Assembly (NCBI RefSeq): GCF_003610995.1
Contig: NZ_CP032543.1
Span: forward strand, 4,402,001 to 4,466,000
DNA: 64,000 nt
Origin: Streptomyces griseus subsp. griseus
Lineage (GTDB): Bacteria; Actinomycetota; Actinomycetes; Streptomycetales; Streptomycetaceae
Reading direction: 5' to 3'
The notes beneath the pieces are model-generated. The model was given only the letters and a program-made list of their open reading frames with translations. It made no database searches and was not told the origin of the DNA. The position numbers and the translations under genes are program-made. This document shows, in pieces, positions 51,684 to 61,213 of the stretch (the stretch's first letter is position 1; every line of letters starts with the position of its first letter).

Positions 51684-52214
51684 TCAGAGCTCCAGCCGGT
51701 AGCAGCGCGCCTCCTGTCCGGGGCGCGGGGTGGTGAAGGTCTCCGCGAGCCGCATCCCGAGCCGTTCCGCCACCGCGATGGACCGGGCGTTACGGGAGTC
51801 GATCATCGCGACGACGTCCGGCACCCCGGCCGCCCGCAGCCGCTCCAGTGTGGTGCGCGCGGCGGCGGTGGCGTAACCGCGCCCCCAGGAGGAGCGCCCC
51901 AGCCGCCAGCCGATCTCGATGGCGCCGACCGGCCCGTAGTGGCTGTGCGGCCATGGCTGCGCCCCGGTGAAGCCGAGCACGGTGCCGTCCTCGTCCGTGA
52001 CGGTCCACAGGCAGTAGCCGAGCTCCGCGTCATGGCGGCGCTGACGGGCGGTGAGTTCCTCGTACACGGAGAAGTCCGCTCTCCGGCCGCCGAAGAACTC
52101 CATCACCTCGGGATCGTCGAAGACCCGGTGCCAGAACAGCGCGTCCTCGTCGGTCGGGACGCGCAGGCGTACCGCGGGGGCGGGAGCAGTGGGCGGAACA
52201 GGTGCTATCGACAT
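51684..52214 (-). CDS. GNAT-family (RimJ/RimL-like) N-acetyltransferase
   Basis: 176-residue acetyltransferase. VRLRVPTDEDALFWHRVFDD opens the domain, and EIGWRLGRSSWGRGYATAAA contains the acetyl-CoA pyrophosphate loop (RxxxGxGxA-like). DSRNARSIAVAERLGMRLAE completes the Acetyltransf_3 pattern. ATG 52214 follows AAGGGCTCCCTC; the longer open frame upstream is unlike protein. It sits between menG and the reductase-family gene on the opposite strand. The substrate is unknown (ribosomal protein or small amine). Confidence 0.9.
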   Translation of the reverse strand: MSIAPVPPTAPAPAVRLRVPTDEDALFWHRVFDDPEVMEFFGGRRADFSVYEELTARQRRHDAELGYCLWTVTDEDGTVLGFTGAQPWPHSHYGPVGAIEIGWRLGRSSWGRGYATAAARTTLERLRAAGVPDVVAMIDSRNARSIAVAERLGMRLAETFTTPRPGQEARCYRLEL

Positions 52215-52311
52215 GAGGGAGCCCTTCGGAGGGTTGTTCAGCAGGCCCCCATAGACTGCACGGGACATGTGCCGCGCGGCACGCGAATTCGAGTCTTCGG
52301 GAGATCCGACC

Positions 52312-53595
52312 GTGACCGAGCCCCTCTCCGAGCACAGCGCGGACGTGATCGTCGTCGGAGCGGGCCCAGCCGGCTCCACGACCGCGTACTACCTCGCCAA
52401 GGCCGGACTCGACGTCCTGCTGCTGGAAAAGACGGCGTTCCCCCGCGAGAAGGTCTGCGGCGACGGCCTCACCCCCCGCGCCACGAAACAGCTCGTCTCC
52501 ATGGGGATCGACATCTCCGAGGAGGCGGGCTGGCTGCGCAACAAGGGCCTGCGCATCATCGGCGGCGGCGTCCGGCTCCAGCTGGACTGGCCGGATCTCG
52601 CGTCCTACCCGGACTACGGACTGGTCCGTAAACGCGACGACTTCGACGAGCAGCTGGCCCGGCAGGCGCAGAAGGCCGGCGCCCGGCTGTACGAGCGCTG
52701 CAACGTGGGCGCCCCGATCCGCGACGAGCGCACCGGGCGCATCACCGGCGTCGAGGCGAAGATGGGCGAGGAGAAGACCCCGGTCACCTTCCACGCCCCG
52801 CTCGTGGTCGCCGCCGACGGCAACTCCACCCGGCTCTCCCTCGCGATGGGCCTGCACCGCCGCGAGGACCGCCCGATGGGCGTCGCCGTCCGTACGTACT
52901 TCACCTCGCCCCGCCACGACGACGACTACCTGGAGTCCTGGCTGGAGCTGTGGGACCGCCGGGGTGCCGAGGACCGGCTGCTGCCCGGCTACGGCTGGAT
53001 CTTCGGCATGGGCGACGGCACCTCCAACGTGGGCCTCGGCATCCTCAACTCCTCCTCCGCCTTCAAGGAGCTGGACTGGCGCGAGGTGCTCAAGGCCTGG
53101 TGCGCCTCCATGCCCGAGGAGTGGGGCTACACCCCGGAGAACATGACAATGCCCATCCGGGGCGCCGCCCTCCCCATGGCCTTCAACCGCCAGCCGCACT
53201 ACACCAAGGGCCTCCTGCTCGTCGGTGACGCGGGGGGCATGGTCAACCCGTTCAACGGCGAAGGCATCGCGTACGCCATGGAGTCGGGCCAGATCGCGGC
53301 CGACGTCATCGTCCAGGCCCACGCCCGCGCCACCCCCGCCCAGCGCGAACTGGCCCTGAACAACTACCCGAAGGTGCTCAAGGAGACCTACGGCGGCTAC
53401 TACACGATGGGCCGCGCCTTCGTGAAGCTGATCGGCAACCCGAAGGTCATGAAGGTCGCCACCCAGCGGGGTCTGACCCACCCGCTGTTGATGAAGTTCA
53501 CGCTGAAGATGCTGGCCAACCTGACCGACCCGCAGGGCGGCGACGCGATGGACCGCATCATCAACGGGCTGTCGAAGGTGGCCCCGAAGGCCTGA
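52312..53595 (+). CDS. Geranylgeranyl reductase family FAD oxidoreductase (menaquinone reductase candidate)
   Basis: 427-residue flavoprotein. The FAD motif DVIVVGAGPAGSTTAYYLAK is at residues 10-29, with LLLEKTAFPREKVCGDGLTP, the PxxYxW-type region LPGYGWIFGMGDGTSNVGLG, and GLLLVGDAGGMVNPFNGEGI as second FAD motif. The family saturates isoprenoid side chains; mycobacterial MenJ reduces the menaquinone tail. Proximity to mqnA, mqnC, menG and nuo genes makes menaquinone the likely substrate. GTG 52312 follows CGGGAGATCCGACC; the open frame extends 15 codons further without conservation. Confidence 0.88.
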   Translation: MTEPLSEHSADVIVVGAGPAGSTTAYYLAKAGLDVLLLEKTAFPREKVCGDGLTPRATKQLVSMGIDISEEAGWLRNKGLRIIGGGVRLQLDWPDLASYPDYGLVRKRDDFDEQLARQAQKAGARLYERCNVGAPIRDERTGRITGVEAKMGEEKTPVTFHAPLVVAADGNSTRLSLAMGLHRREDRPMGVAVRTYFTSPRHDDDYLESWLELWDRRGAEDRLLPGYGWIFGMGDGTSNVGLGILNSSSAFKELDWREVLKAWCASMPEEWGYTPENMTMPIRGAALPMAFNRQPHYTKGLLLVGDAGGMVNPFNGEGIAYAMESGQIAADVIVQAHARATPAQRELALNNYPKVLKETYGGYYTMGRAFVKLIGNPKVMKVATQRGLTHPLLMKFTLKMLANLTDPQGGDAMDRIINGLSKVAPKA

Positions 53596-53609
53596 CGGCC
53601 GCCATGTCC

Positions 53610-53644
53610 GGTGCGGCGGGCGGACCCGTCCCGCCCGCCGCACC
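53610..53644. terminator. Bidirectional terminator hairpin
   Basis: Perfect 14-bp stem GGTGCGGCGGGCGG / CCGCCCGCCGCACC with a 7-base loop, between the convergent reductase-family and CGNR genes. Confidence 0.8.
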
Positions 53645-53670
53645 GCCGGTCCCCTGGCGGCCTTGCGGGT

Positions 53671-54279
53671 TCAGCTCTGGCCGGTCGTCCCCCGCGTGCG
53701 CTCGTAGTGGCGCGCCACCCGGGCCCGGTTGCCGCAGGACGGGCGGCACCACTCCTGGCGGCCGTGGCTCCTGATGAAGTACCGCACGCAGCGCGGCGCG
53801 TGGCAGGCCCGCAGCTGTTCGCGCTCCGGTCCGCTCAGGAAGTCGACGGCATCGCGCGCCAGCGCCGCGACCAGCCGGACGCGCGGATCGCCCCCGGCCG
53901 ACAACAGCCGCGCTGCCGGGGCCCCTTCGACGGGCCACTCCAACTGCGGGGCGACCAGCTCCCGGGCGGCGGCCGCGTTGAGGTGGGCCAGCGCCTGGCC
54001 GGCGGGCATCAGACGGTGGGCGTCGGCCGGGCTGGGCGGGGCGGGGCTGAGCACCCGCGCGAACAGGGCCCGCACGGCCCTCCGTACGCCGACGATCTCG
54101 TCCCGCAGTTCCTCGTCGGCGACCAGCTCACCGCTGAGGAACTCCTGGGGCGCGACGTCCCCGCTCTGCTGCTGGATCCACCGCGTCGCCCCCCGGACCG
54201 TCTCCAGGTCGTCGGCGACGCCGCCTTCTCCGTCGTGGTGGATGGTGCTCACCAGTTCCATGACGGGCCGCTGTGCCAC
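53671..54279 (-). CDS. CGNR zinc-finger transcriptional regulator (second copy)
   Basis: 202-residue ABATE/zf-CGNR regulator. The finger is CHAPRCVRYFIRSHGRQEWC then RPSCGNRARVARHYERTRG, with four Cys ligands. The N-terminal domain (MELVSTIHHDGEGG onward) differs strongly from the paralogue at 3968, so the effectors probably differ. It starts at GTG 54279 behind AAGGGGGCG; ATG 54261 is possible. It diverges from the metallophosphoesterase gene, and a 31-bp dyad in the gap resembles the repeats near the other CGNR gene. Autoregulation is likely. Confidence 0.83.
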   Translation of the reverse strand: MAQRPVMELVSTIHHDGEGGVADDLETVRGATRWIQQQSGDVAPQEFLSGELVADEELRDEIVGVRRAVRALFARVLSPAPPSPADAHRLMPAGQALAHLNAAAARELVAPQLEWPVEGAPAARLLSAGGDPRVRLVAALARDAVDFLSGPEREQLRACHAPRCVRYFIRSHGRQEWCRPSCGNRARVARHYERTRGTTGQS

Positions 54280-54347
54280 CGCCTCGCCCCCTTCGCCGCC
54301 CTGCCCCTGAGCCCCGCTCTTGAACTCTGTCCGCCCCCACTCTAGAG

Positions 54348-54378
54348 TCCTAACGGAATGGTGAAAATTAACGTTAGG
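54348..54378. promoter_or_regulatory. Inverted repeat CCTAACG / CGTTAGG, putative CGNR operator
   Basis: 7-bp arms at 54349-54355 and 54372-54378. The whole 31-base element aligns in length and ends with the two repeats at 4590-4661 (TYCTAAC start). It is AT-rich for this genome and lies between the divergent CGNR and phosphoesterase genes. Confidence 0.6.
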
Positions 54379-54407
54379 CCTGGGTGCCGGACGGGGGACG
54401 GTCCCAC

Positions 54408-55175
54408 ATGTTGCTCGCTCAGATCAGCGATCTGCACCTGGACGGCAGTGAACGCGCGACACGCAGGGCGACCCGCGTCATGGAGTACCTGCGGGCCCTG
54501 CCCCGCCCGGTCGACGCCCTGTTGGTCACCGGGGACATCGCCGACCACGCGGCGGAGTCCGAGTACGAGGAGGCGGCCCGCATCCTCGCCGCGCCCTTCC
54601 CCGTACTGCCCTGCCCCGGGAACCACGACGCGCGCCCCGCCTACCGCAAGGCCTTCCTCGGCGAGGCCCCGGACACCACGCCCGTCAACCGGGTCCACCA
54701 CATCGCCGGAACCGCCGTCCTGATGTGCGACTCCACCATCCCCGGCCGCGACGAGGGCCGCCTCGGCCCGGAGACGCTCGCCTGGATCGACGCCACGCTC
54801 GGCGCGCTCCCGGCCGGTGTCCCCGCGCTGATCGCCTTCCACCAGCCGCCGGTGGAGCTCCACCACCCGCTGCCCGACGCCGGGCGGCTGGAGGAGCCGG
54901 AACACCTCGCCGCCCTCCTCGCCGCCCACCCGCGCGTCGCCGCCGTCCTCACCGGCCACGCCCACACGGCCGCCGCCTCCACCTTCGCCGGGCGCCCGCT
55001 CATCGTCGGGCCCGCGGTGACCTGGACGCTGCGCATGCCGTGGGAGGGGGACCGCCCGGCCGACCGCGACCAGCCCCCGGGCCTCGCCTTCCACGTGCTG
55101 GGCGGGGACGGGCGTCTGACGACCCACTTCCGCGTCGTGCTCCCGGCCGCGGCCCGCGCCCGCGCCGGGGCATAA
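54408..55175 (+). CDS. Metallophosphoesterase (CpdA/3',5'-cyclic-nucleotide phosphodiesterase-like)
   Basis: 255-residue calcineurin-like phosphoesterase. The bimetal motifs are in order: AQISDLHLDG (DxH), LLVTGDIADHA (GD), CPGNHDARP (GNHD), LIAFHQPPVE (H) and VLTGHAHTAA (GHxH). The pattern matches the CpdA/GpdQ group, which hydrolyses cyclic nucleotides or phosphodiesters. ATG 54408 follows GGGGGACGG. It is divergent from the CGNR regulator with the dyad between, so it is a likely target. Confidence 0.9.
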   Translation: MLLAQISDLHLDGSERATRRATRVMEYLRALPRPVDALLVTGDIADHAAESEYEEAARILAAPFPVLPCPGNHDARPAYRKAFLGEAPDTTPVNRVHHIAGTAVLMCDSTIPGRDEGRLGPETLAWIDATLGALPAGVPALIAFHQPPVELHHPLPDAGRLEEPEHLAALLAAHPRVAAVLTGHAHTAAASTFAGRPLIVGPAVTWTLRMPWEGDRPADRDQPPGLAFHVLGGDGRLTTHFRVVLPAAARARAGA

Positions 55176-55383
55176 TCCCCGGCCCCGCACGTGATCGTGT
55201 GCAATGATTTGCGCGCCACCCCCGGTCGTCGGCAGTCCCGGACCGGCTGGTGCCCGCCCTCGCCCTGAGCTGCGGCACGCGGCGCGTACGACGCTCTTCC
55301 CCGCCCCACGCACACATCGAACGCAGATCAGCGGGGTACGGGACAAGCCGGTACAGCGCTGCTCGACCCAAGGACACACAGCC

Positions 55384-55608
55384 ATGACGACCGCCTCCCT
55401 GCCCCGGAACTCCTCACGCCCGGAACCGGCCGCCGAGGTCACCGCGCCGCCCCAGCACCACGGCCTCTTCCTGGAGCCCCGCTTCGCGGCGGGTCTGACC
55501 TTCCCGGACGACGACGAGGACCTGGACGCGCCGTACGAGGCACCGGCCGCGCCCACCACCTCCGGGCGGGAGCCGGACCGGTCCAACCGCCGCCAGCGCC
55601 GCCGCTGA
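55384..55608 (+). CDS. Small hypothetical protein
   Basis: 74 residues, Pro/Ala-rich with an acidic centre (FPDDDEDLDAPY) and a basic end (NRRQRRR), with no membrane helix or known domain. ATG 55384 is preceded by AAGGACACACAGCC. A strong terminator follows. Codon use is like its neighbours, so translation is plausible. The function is unknown. Confidence 0.55.
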   Translation: MTTASLPRNSSRPEPAAEVTAPPQHHGLFLEPRFAAGLTFPDDDEDLDAPYEAPAAPTTSGREPDRSNRRQRRR

Positions 55609-55657
55609 CGGGTCGGCAGCCGCGCCCGTGCGCGGCCGTGCCGCACGACCACCGGAC

Positions 55658-55709
55658 CACGGCCGAGGGCCGCCACTCCCGAGCGGGGGAGTGGCGGCCC
55701 TCAGCCGTG
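55658..55709. terminator. Bidirectional terminator hairpin
   Basis: 16-bp perfect stem GAGGGCCGCCACTCCC / GGGAGTGGCGGCCCTC with a small loop, extended outside by CACGGC / GCCGTG. It lies between the convergent small ORF and the NlpC/P60 gene. Confidence 0.85.
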
Positions 55710-55727
55710 CCGCGAAGCGCTTGTGAA

Positions 55728-56588
55728 TCAGAGAACGCGGACCGCGCCGGAGGGCCGGTCGTAGTCCATGGAGCGCTGCACCGTACCGGTGCTGGAGTTC
55801 TGCGCGCCGACGAACTGGCCGCCGCCCACGTAGATCGCGACGTGGTACGCGCTGCCCGCACCGCCCCAGTACAGGATGTCGCCGGGCTGGAGGTTGTCCA
55901 GGGAGACCTGGGTGCCGGCGGTCGACTGGGACTGCGAGACGCGGGGGAGGTCGATGCCCACCGAGCGGTACGCCGCCTGGACCAGGCCCGAGCAGTCCCA
56001 CGCGTTGGGGCCGGTGCCGCCGGCCACGTACGCGTCGCCGACCTGGGCCTTGGCGAACGCGACGACGGCCGCGGCGGAGCCCGTGGCGTTCGACGAGGAG
56101 GAGGGGGCGGACGAGGGGGCGGACGCGGAGGCCGAGTTGCCCGAGGAGGAGCCGGAGGAGGCGCTGAGCGTCGTGCGCTCGGCGGTACGGGAGGCGCGCT
56201 CGGCACGCTCCTTGGCCTCCGCCTCCGCCTCGGCCTTGGCGGCGGCTTCGGCCTTCTTCTTGGCCTCGGCCTTGCGGACGGCCTCGGCCTTGGCCTTCTT
56301 GGCCTTCTTCGCGGCGCTCTCGGCCGCGGCGTCCTCGTGGGCCTGCGTCTCCAGGTCGAGGGCGACCTGCTGCGTGGCCTGTGCGGAGGCGGCGACGGCG
56401 GTGGAGAGCCCGGCGGTGATGGTGGGCATCTCGATCGTCTGGGTCACCGGTTCGGCCTGCGCCGGACCGGCCGCACCCGCGACCGCGATGGTGCTGAGAA
56501 CGCCACCGGCAACTCCGGCTCGCAGCGCGGACTTCGAGGCGCGCCGGCGGGGCTTCCGGTGGCTGGGTATGTGAGCGGTGTGGGACAT
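55728..56588 (-). CDS. Secreted NlpC/P60 peptidoglycan endopeptidase
   Basis: 286-residue cell-wall hydrolase. A positively charged N-terminus and signal segment (AGVAGGVLSTIAVAGAAGPA, cleavage near AQA) are followed by an Ala/Lys/Glu-rich coiled coil (about 75-135) and a Ser-rich linker (137-165). The C-terminal NlpC/P60 domain has the catalytic Cys in WDCSGLVQAAYRS (near 197) and His in YHVAIYVGGG (near 250). DL-endopeptidases of this type cut peptidoglycan stems during growth and sporulation. ATG 56588 lacks a clear ribosome site; an upstream GTG (56645) is in frame. Confidence 0.92.
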   Translation of the reverse strand: MSHTAHIPSHRKPRRRASKSALRAGVAGGVLSTIAVAGAAGPAQAEPVTQTIEMPTITAGLSTAVAASAQATQQVALDLETQAHEDAAAESAAKKAKKAKAEAVRKAEAKKKAEAAAKAEAEAEAKERAERASRTAERTTLSASSGSSSGNSASASAPSSAPSSSSNATGSAAAVVAFAKAQVGDAYVAGGTGPNAWDCSGLVQAAYRSVGIDLPRVSQSQSTAGTQVSLDNLQPGDILYWGGAGSAYHVAIYVGGGQFVGAQNSSTGTVQRSMDYDRPSGAVRVL

Positions 56589-56983
56589 GGGTACTAGCGC
56601 TATCAGGGCTTCAGGGGTCCCATCAAGAAACGTGTGTTGCGACACAGTTACGTTCGGAATCTGCGAATCCGCTTTCCGTACGCCTTTATTGACGCCGTAA
56701 CGGGCAAAACGGGCACGTGCGATCAGGGCCGTGATCTCAGCCTTTCGGCAATACGCCCGAATTGCCCGCCGCTTACCATCCGTTCACACCGATGGCCAAG
56801 CCCGGTTTCCCGGCGAGGCGGGCCGGGTGACGCAGGTCACGGTGGCGCTGTCCGGCGGCGGGTAACCCTCGCCCATGCGATCGAGGTCCGCCGTCCGTCG
56901 GGGGCGGACGCTCCGCCGCCCCCTTCCGGGAGTCGCCGCGCCCGCGATCCGGAAGTTCGTGAATGCGCGCACATGTCCCCTTC

Positions 56984-57034
56984 GGTCCACTCCGCCCCTC
57001 GTCCGGGTGAGGGTGGTGAGGGGCGGAGTGGACC
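56984..57034. other. Perfect 17-bp hairpin of unknown role
   Basis: GGTCCACTCCGCCCCTC (56984-57000) pairs with its exact complement at 57018-57034 around a 17-base loop. It lies about 400 bases from either flanking start codon, so it terminates no annotated gene. It may end a small RNA or a long leader, or be a protein site. Confidence 0.8.
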
Positions 57035-57289
57035 GGCGCCCTTATCACTCCATCCCCGACCATCGCCAATTTGCCTGTAGTGGCCGCCTATTGATAGCGC
57101 CGCACGCTTTTGACCAGCGGTAACACGGGTGAATGTCACGTCTCGTGATCACTTCGCCGCTTCGCGTACGAAGATCACCGCTCATACGACTTCATGATCC
57201 TTCGTCAGGTGGTGGAGATCACAAAGACGGTGACGTACCCCGTGTCGCAGATCACAGGGTGACGGGCATAGGATGCGGGGCAGTCGGGC

Positions 57290-57307
57290 TTGTGAACTGC
57301 CTCACAT
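57290..57307 (+). promoter_or_regulatory. Rex operator-like site upstream of nuoA
   Basis: TTGTGAACTGCCTCACAT matches the Rex consensus TTGTGA-N6-TCACAA in 11 of 12 arm positions. Rex senses NADH/NAD+ and is known in S. coelicolor to control respiratory genes including the nuo operon. It lies 80 bases before the nuoA start, just downstream of a TAGGAT -10-like box. Confidence 0.65.
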
Positions 57308-57386
57308 GTGCACGATCTTGGTGAGGTGGCGAGCCGGTCGCCCGATGCGGTCCAACGGTCAAGGACGACTGGAAGGAGCGAGGAGC

Positions 57387-57746
57387 GTGAATGCCTACGC
57401 GCCCATCCTCGTGCTCGGCGCCCTGGGGGCAGGGTTTGCGATCTTTTCCGTGGTCATGGCCACGCTTATCGGCCCCAAGCGGTACAACCGGGCAAAGCTC
57501 GAAGCGTACGAGTGCGGTATCGAACCCACGCCGACACCGGCCGGAGGCGGCCGCTTCCCCATCAAGTACTACCTGACGGCGATGCTTTTCATCGTCTTCG
57601 ACATCGAGATCGTCTTCCTCTATCCCTGGGCGGTCTCCTTCGACGCCCTGGGGATCTTCGGGCTCGTGGAGATGCTGCTCTTCGTGCTCACCGTCTTCGT
57701 CGCCTATGCGTATGTCTGGCGTCGCGGCGGCCTGGAATGGGACTGA
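57387..57746 (+). CDS. nuoA: NADH-quinone oxidoreductase subunit A
   Basis: 119-residue membrane subunit of complex I with three helices. The family core YNRAKLEAYECGIEPTPTPA then GRFPIKYYLTAMLFIVFDIE is intact, including the Glu/Asp of the membrane loop. GTG 57387 follows AAGGAGCGAGGAGC. It is first gene of the nuo operon; nuoB starts 17 bases downstream. The promoter region carries a Rex-like site. Confidence 0.97.
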   Translation: MNAYAPILVLGALGAGFAIFSVVMATLIGPKRYNRAKLEAYECGIEPTPTPAGGGRFPIKYYLTAMLFIVFDIEIVFLYPWAVSFDALGIFGLVEMLLFVLTVFVAYAYVWRRGGLEWD

Positions 57747-57763
57747 GGGGCTGAGGGGCACAC

Positions 57764-58318
57764 ATGGGACTCGAAGAGAAGCTGCCTAGCGGCTTTGTGC
57801 TGACCACGGTCGAACAGGCCGCCGGCTGGGTGCGGAAGTCCTCCGTCTTCCCGGCCACGTTCGGCCTCGCCTGCTGCGCCATCGAGATGATGACGACCGG
57901 AGCGGGCCGCTACGACCTGGCCCGGTTCGGGATGGAGGTCTTCCGCGGATCGCCGCGCCAGGCGGACCTGATGATCGTCGCGGGGCGGGTGAGCCAGAAG
58001 ATGGCGCCCGTCCTGCGGCAGGTCTACGACCAGATGCCGAACCCCAAGTGGGTCATTTCCATGGGGGTTTGCGCATCATCGGGCGGAATGTTCAACAATT
58101 ACGCCATTGTGCAGGGCGTTGATCACATTGTCCCGGTCGATATCTATTTGCCCGGATGCCCGCCGCGTCCCGAGATGCTGTTGGACGCCATCCTGAAGCT
58201 CCACCAGAAGATCCAGGACGGCAAGCTCGGGGTCAACGCGGAGGAAGCCGCCCGCGAGGCGGAGGAAGCGGCCCTGAAGGCGCTGCCCCTGATCGAGATG
58301 AAGGGGCTCCTGCGGTGA
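57764..58318 (+). CDS. nuoB: NADH-quinone oxidoreductase subunit B
   Basis: 184-residue subunit holding cluster N2, the last Fe-S centre before quinone. Ligands are the tandem Cys37-Cys38 ([10 protein letters not shown]), Cys in [15 protein letters not shown] and Cys in [10 protein letters not shown]. The C-terminal 20 residues are an Ala/Glu-rich helix. It lies between nuoA and nuoC with a GTGA overlap at its end. Confidence 0.97.
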   Translation: MGLEEKLPSGFVLTTVEQAAGWVRKSSVFPATFGLACCAIEMMTTGAGRYDLARFGMEVFRGSPRQADLMIVAGRVSQKMAPVLRQVYDQMPNPKWVISMGVCASSGGMFNNYAIVQGVDHIVPVDIYLPGCPPRPEMLLDAILKLHQKIQDGKLGVNAEEAAREAEEAALKALPLIEMKGLLR

Positions 58319-59039
58319 GCGACAACACCCACGGCGAGGAGCGGAACGGCAACGCCGTACCCGCCCCGCGCGACACCGGCGGCGAGGTCATCCGCGTACG
58401 CAAGGGCATGTTCGGCGCCAACAACGGCGGCGACACCTCCGGTTACGGCGGCCTCATCCGCACCGTCACCCTGCCCGGCGCCTCCTCCCGGCCGTACGGC
58501 GGGTGGTTCGACGAGGTGGCCGACGAGCTCGAAGGGGCGCTGGAGGAGCAGGACCTGCTCCCCGAGAACGCCATCGAGCGCACCGTCGTCGACCGCGACG
58601 AGCTCACCTTCCACATCGCCCGCGAGCACCTGGTCCAGGTCGCCCGCACCCTGCGCGACGACCCCGCCCTGCGCTTCGAGCTCTGTACGGGCGTCAGCGG
58701 CGTCCACTTCCTGGGCGACAAGGGACGCGAGCTGCACGCCGTCTACCACCTGCGGTCCCTCACGCACGGCCGGATCATCCGGCTGGAGGTCTCCGCCCCG
58801 GACAGCGACCCGCACATCCCGTCCCTCGTCGAGGTCTATCCGACCAACGACTGGCACGAGCGCGAGGCATACGACTTCTTCGGGCTCATCTTCGACGGGC
58901 ACCCGGCCCTGACCCGGATCATGATGCCGGACGACTGGCAGGGCTTCCCGCAGCGCAAGGACTACCCGCTCGGCGGCATCGCCGTCGAGTACAAGGGCGC
59001 CCAGATCCCGGCTCCGGACCAGCGGAGGTCGTACTCCTG

Positions 59040-59040
<1 letters not shown>
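58315..59040 (+). CDS. nuoC: NADH-quinone oxidoreductase subunit C
   Basis: 241-residue 30-kDa-type subunit of the hydrophilic arm. The C-terminal signature is [20 protein letters not shown] then [16 protein letters not shown]. The first 60 residues are an actinobacteria-specific extension. GTG 58315 overlaps the nuoB stop (GTGA) and the TGA shares one base with the nuoD ATG, so translation is coupled throughout. Confidence 0.96.
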
Positions 59041-60358
<1,318 letters not shown>

Positions 60359-60362
<4 letters not shown>

Positions 60363-61213
60363 CCGCAAACCAAGAGGTCAGCCTGGGGATGCCGCAGCTC
60401 CCCGCCCCCGCCTACCCGGCCGACGTGCGCGCCCGGCTGGACGCGGACGCGAAGGAGGTGATCGCCCGCTACCCGGGAAGCCGCTCCGCACTGCTGCCGC
60501 TGCTCCACCTCGTACAGTCCGAGGAGGGGTACGTCTCCCGTACCGGGATGGCCTTCTGCGCCGAGACCCTCGACCTCACGACCGCCGAGGTCACGGCCGT
60601 CGCGACCTTCTACTCCATGTACCGGCGCAAGCCCAGTGGGGACTACCAGGTCGGGGTCTGCACCAACACCCTGTGCGCGGTCATGGGCGGCGACGCCATC
60701 TTCGACACGCTCAAGGACCACCTCGGCGTCGGCAACAACGAGACGACCGACGACGGCAAGGTCACCCTCGAACACATCGAGTGCAACGCGGCCTGCGACT
60801 TCGCACCCGTCGTGATGGTGAACTGGGAGTTCTTCGACAACCAGACGCCCGAGAGCGCCACCCAGCTCGTCGACGACCTGATCGCCGGACGGACCGTGGA
60901 GCCCACCCGCGGCGCCCCCCTCTGCTCCTACAAGGAGACCGCCCGCATCCTGGCCGGCTTCCCCGACGAGCGCCCCGGCGCCGTCGAGGCCTCCGGCGGC
61001 GCGGGCCCCGCCTCCCTCGTCGGGCTCAAGCTCGCCAAGGGCGAGGCGCTGCCCAAGGCCCGGGTCGTCGCCCCGCGCGACGGCCGGCCCAAGGAGGGGC
61101 AGCCGCACGACCCTTCGCCGTCCGAGCACCTCAGCTCGCACGACGCACCGCAGCAGACCTCGGCCTCCGACCCGGAGCACCCGGCCGGGCCCGCAGCCGA
61201 GGAGGGGGAGTGA
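60359..61213 (+). CDS. nuoE: NADH-quinone oxidoreductase subunit E
   Basis: 284-residue 24-kDa-type subunit with one 2Fe-2S cluster (N1a): Cys in [13 protein letters not shown] and [12 protein letters not shown]. The core spans residues 20-200. The last 80 residues are a Pro/Gly/Ser-rich tail longer than in Escherichia coli NuoE, as is usual in Streptomyces. GTG 60359 overlaps the nuoD stop (GTGA). Confidence 0.96.

Larger units (their letters stand above)
56589..57386. other. 798-bp divergent region between the NlpC/P60 and nuo operons
   Basis: The longest gene-free stretch in the window and AT-richer than average near nuoA. It holds a perfect 17-bp hairpin (56984-57034), four GATCAC motifs (57147, 57173, 57217, 57250) upstream of nuoA, a Rex-like site (57290-57307), and a possible TAGGAT -10 near 57269. 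I looked for a c-di-AMP (ydaO) riboswitch before the hydrolase gene and could not recognise one. Confidence 0.55.

Noticed and set aside
56589..56900. Possible c-di-AMP (ydaO) riboswitch before the NlpC/P60 gene
   Set aside because: Such switches are common before Streptomyces wall-hydrolase genes, but I could not identify the conserved core here.
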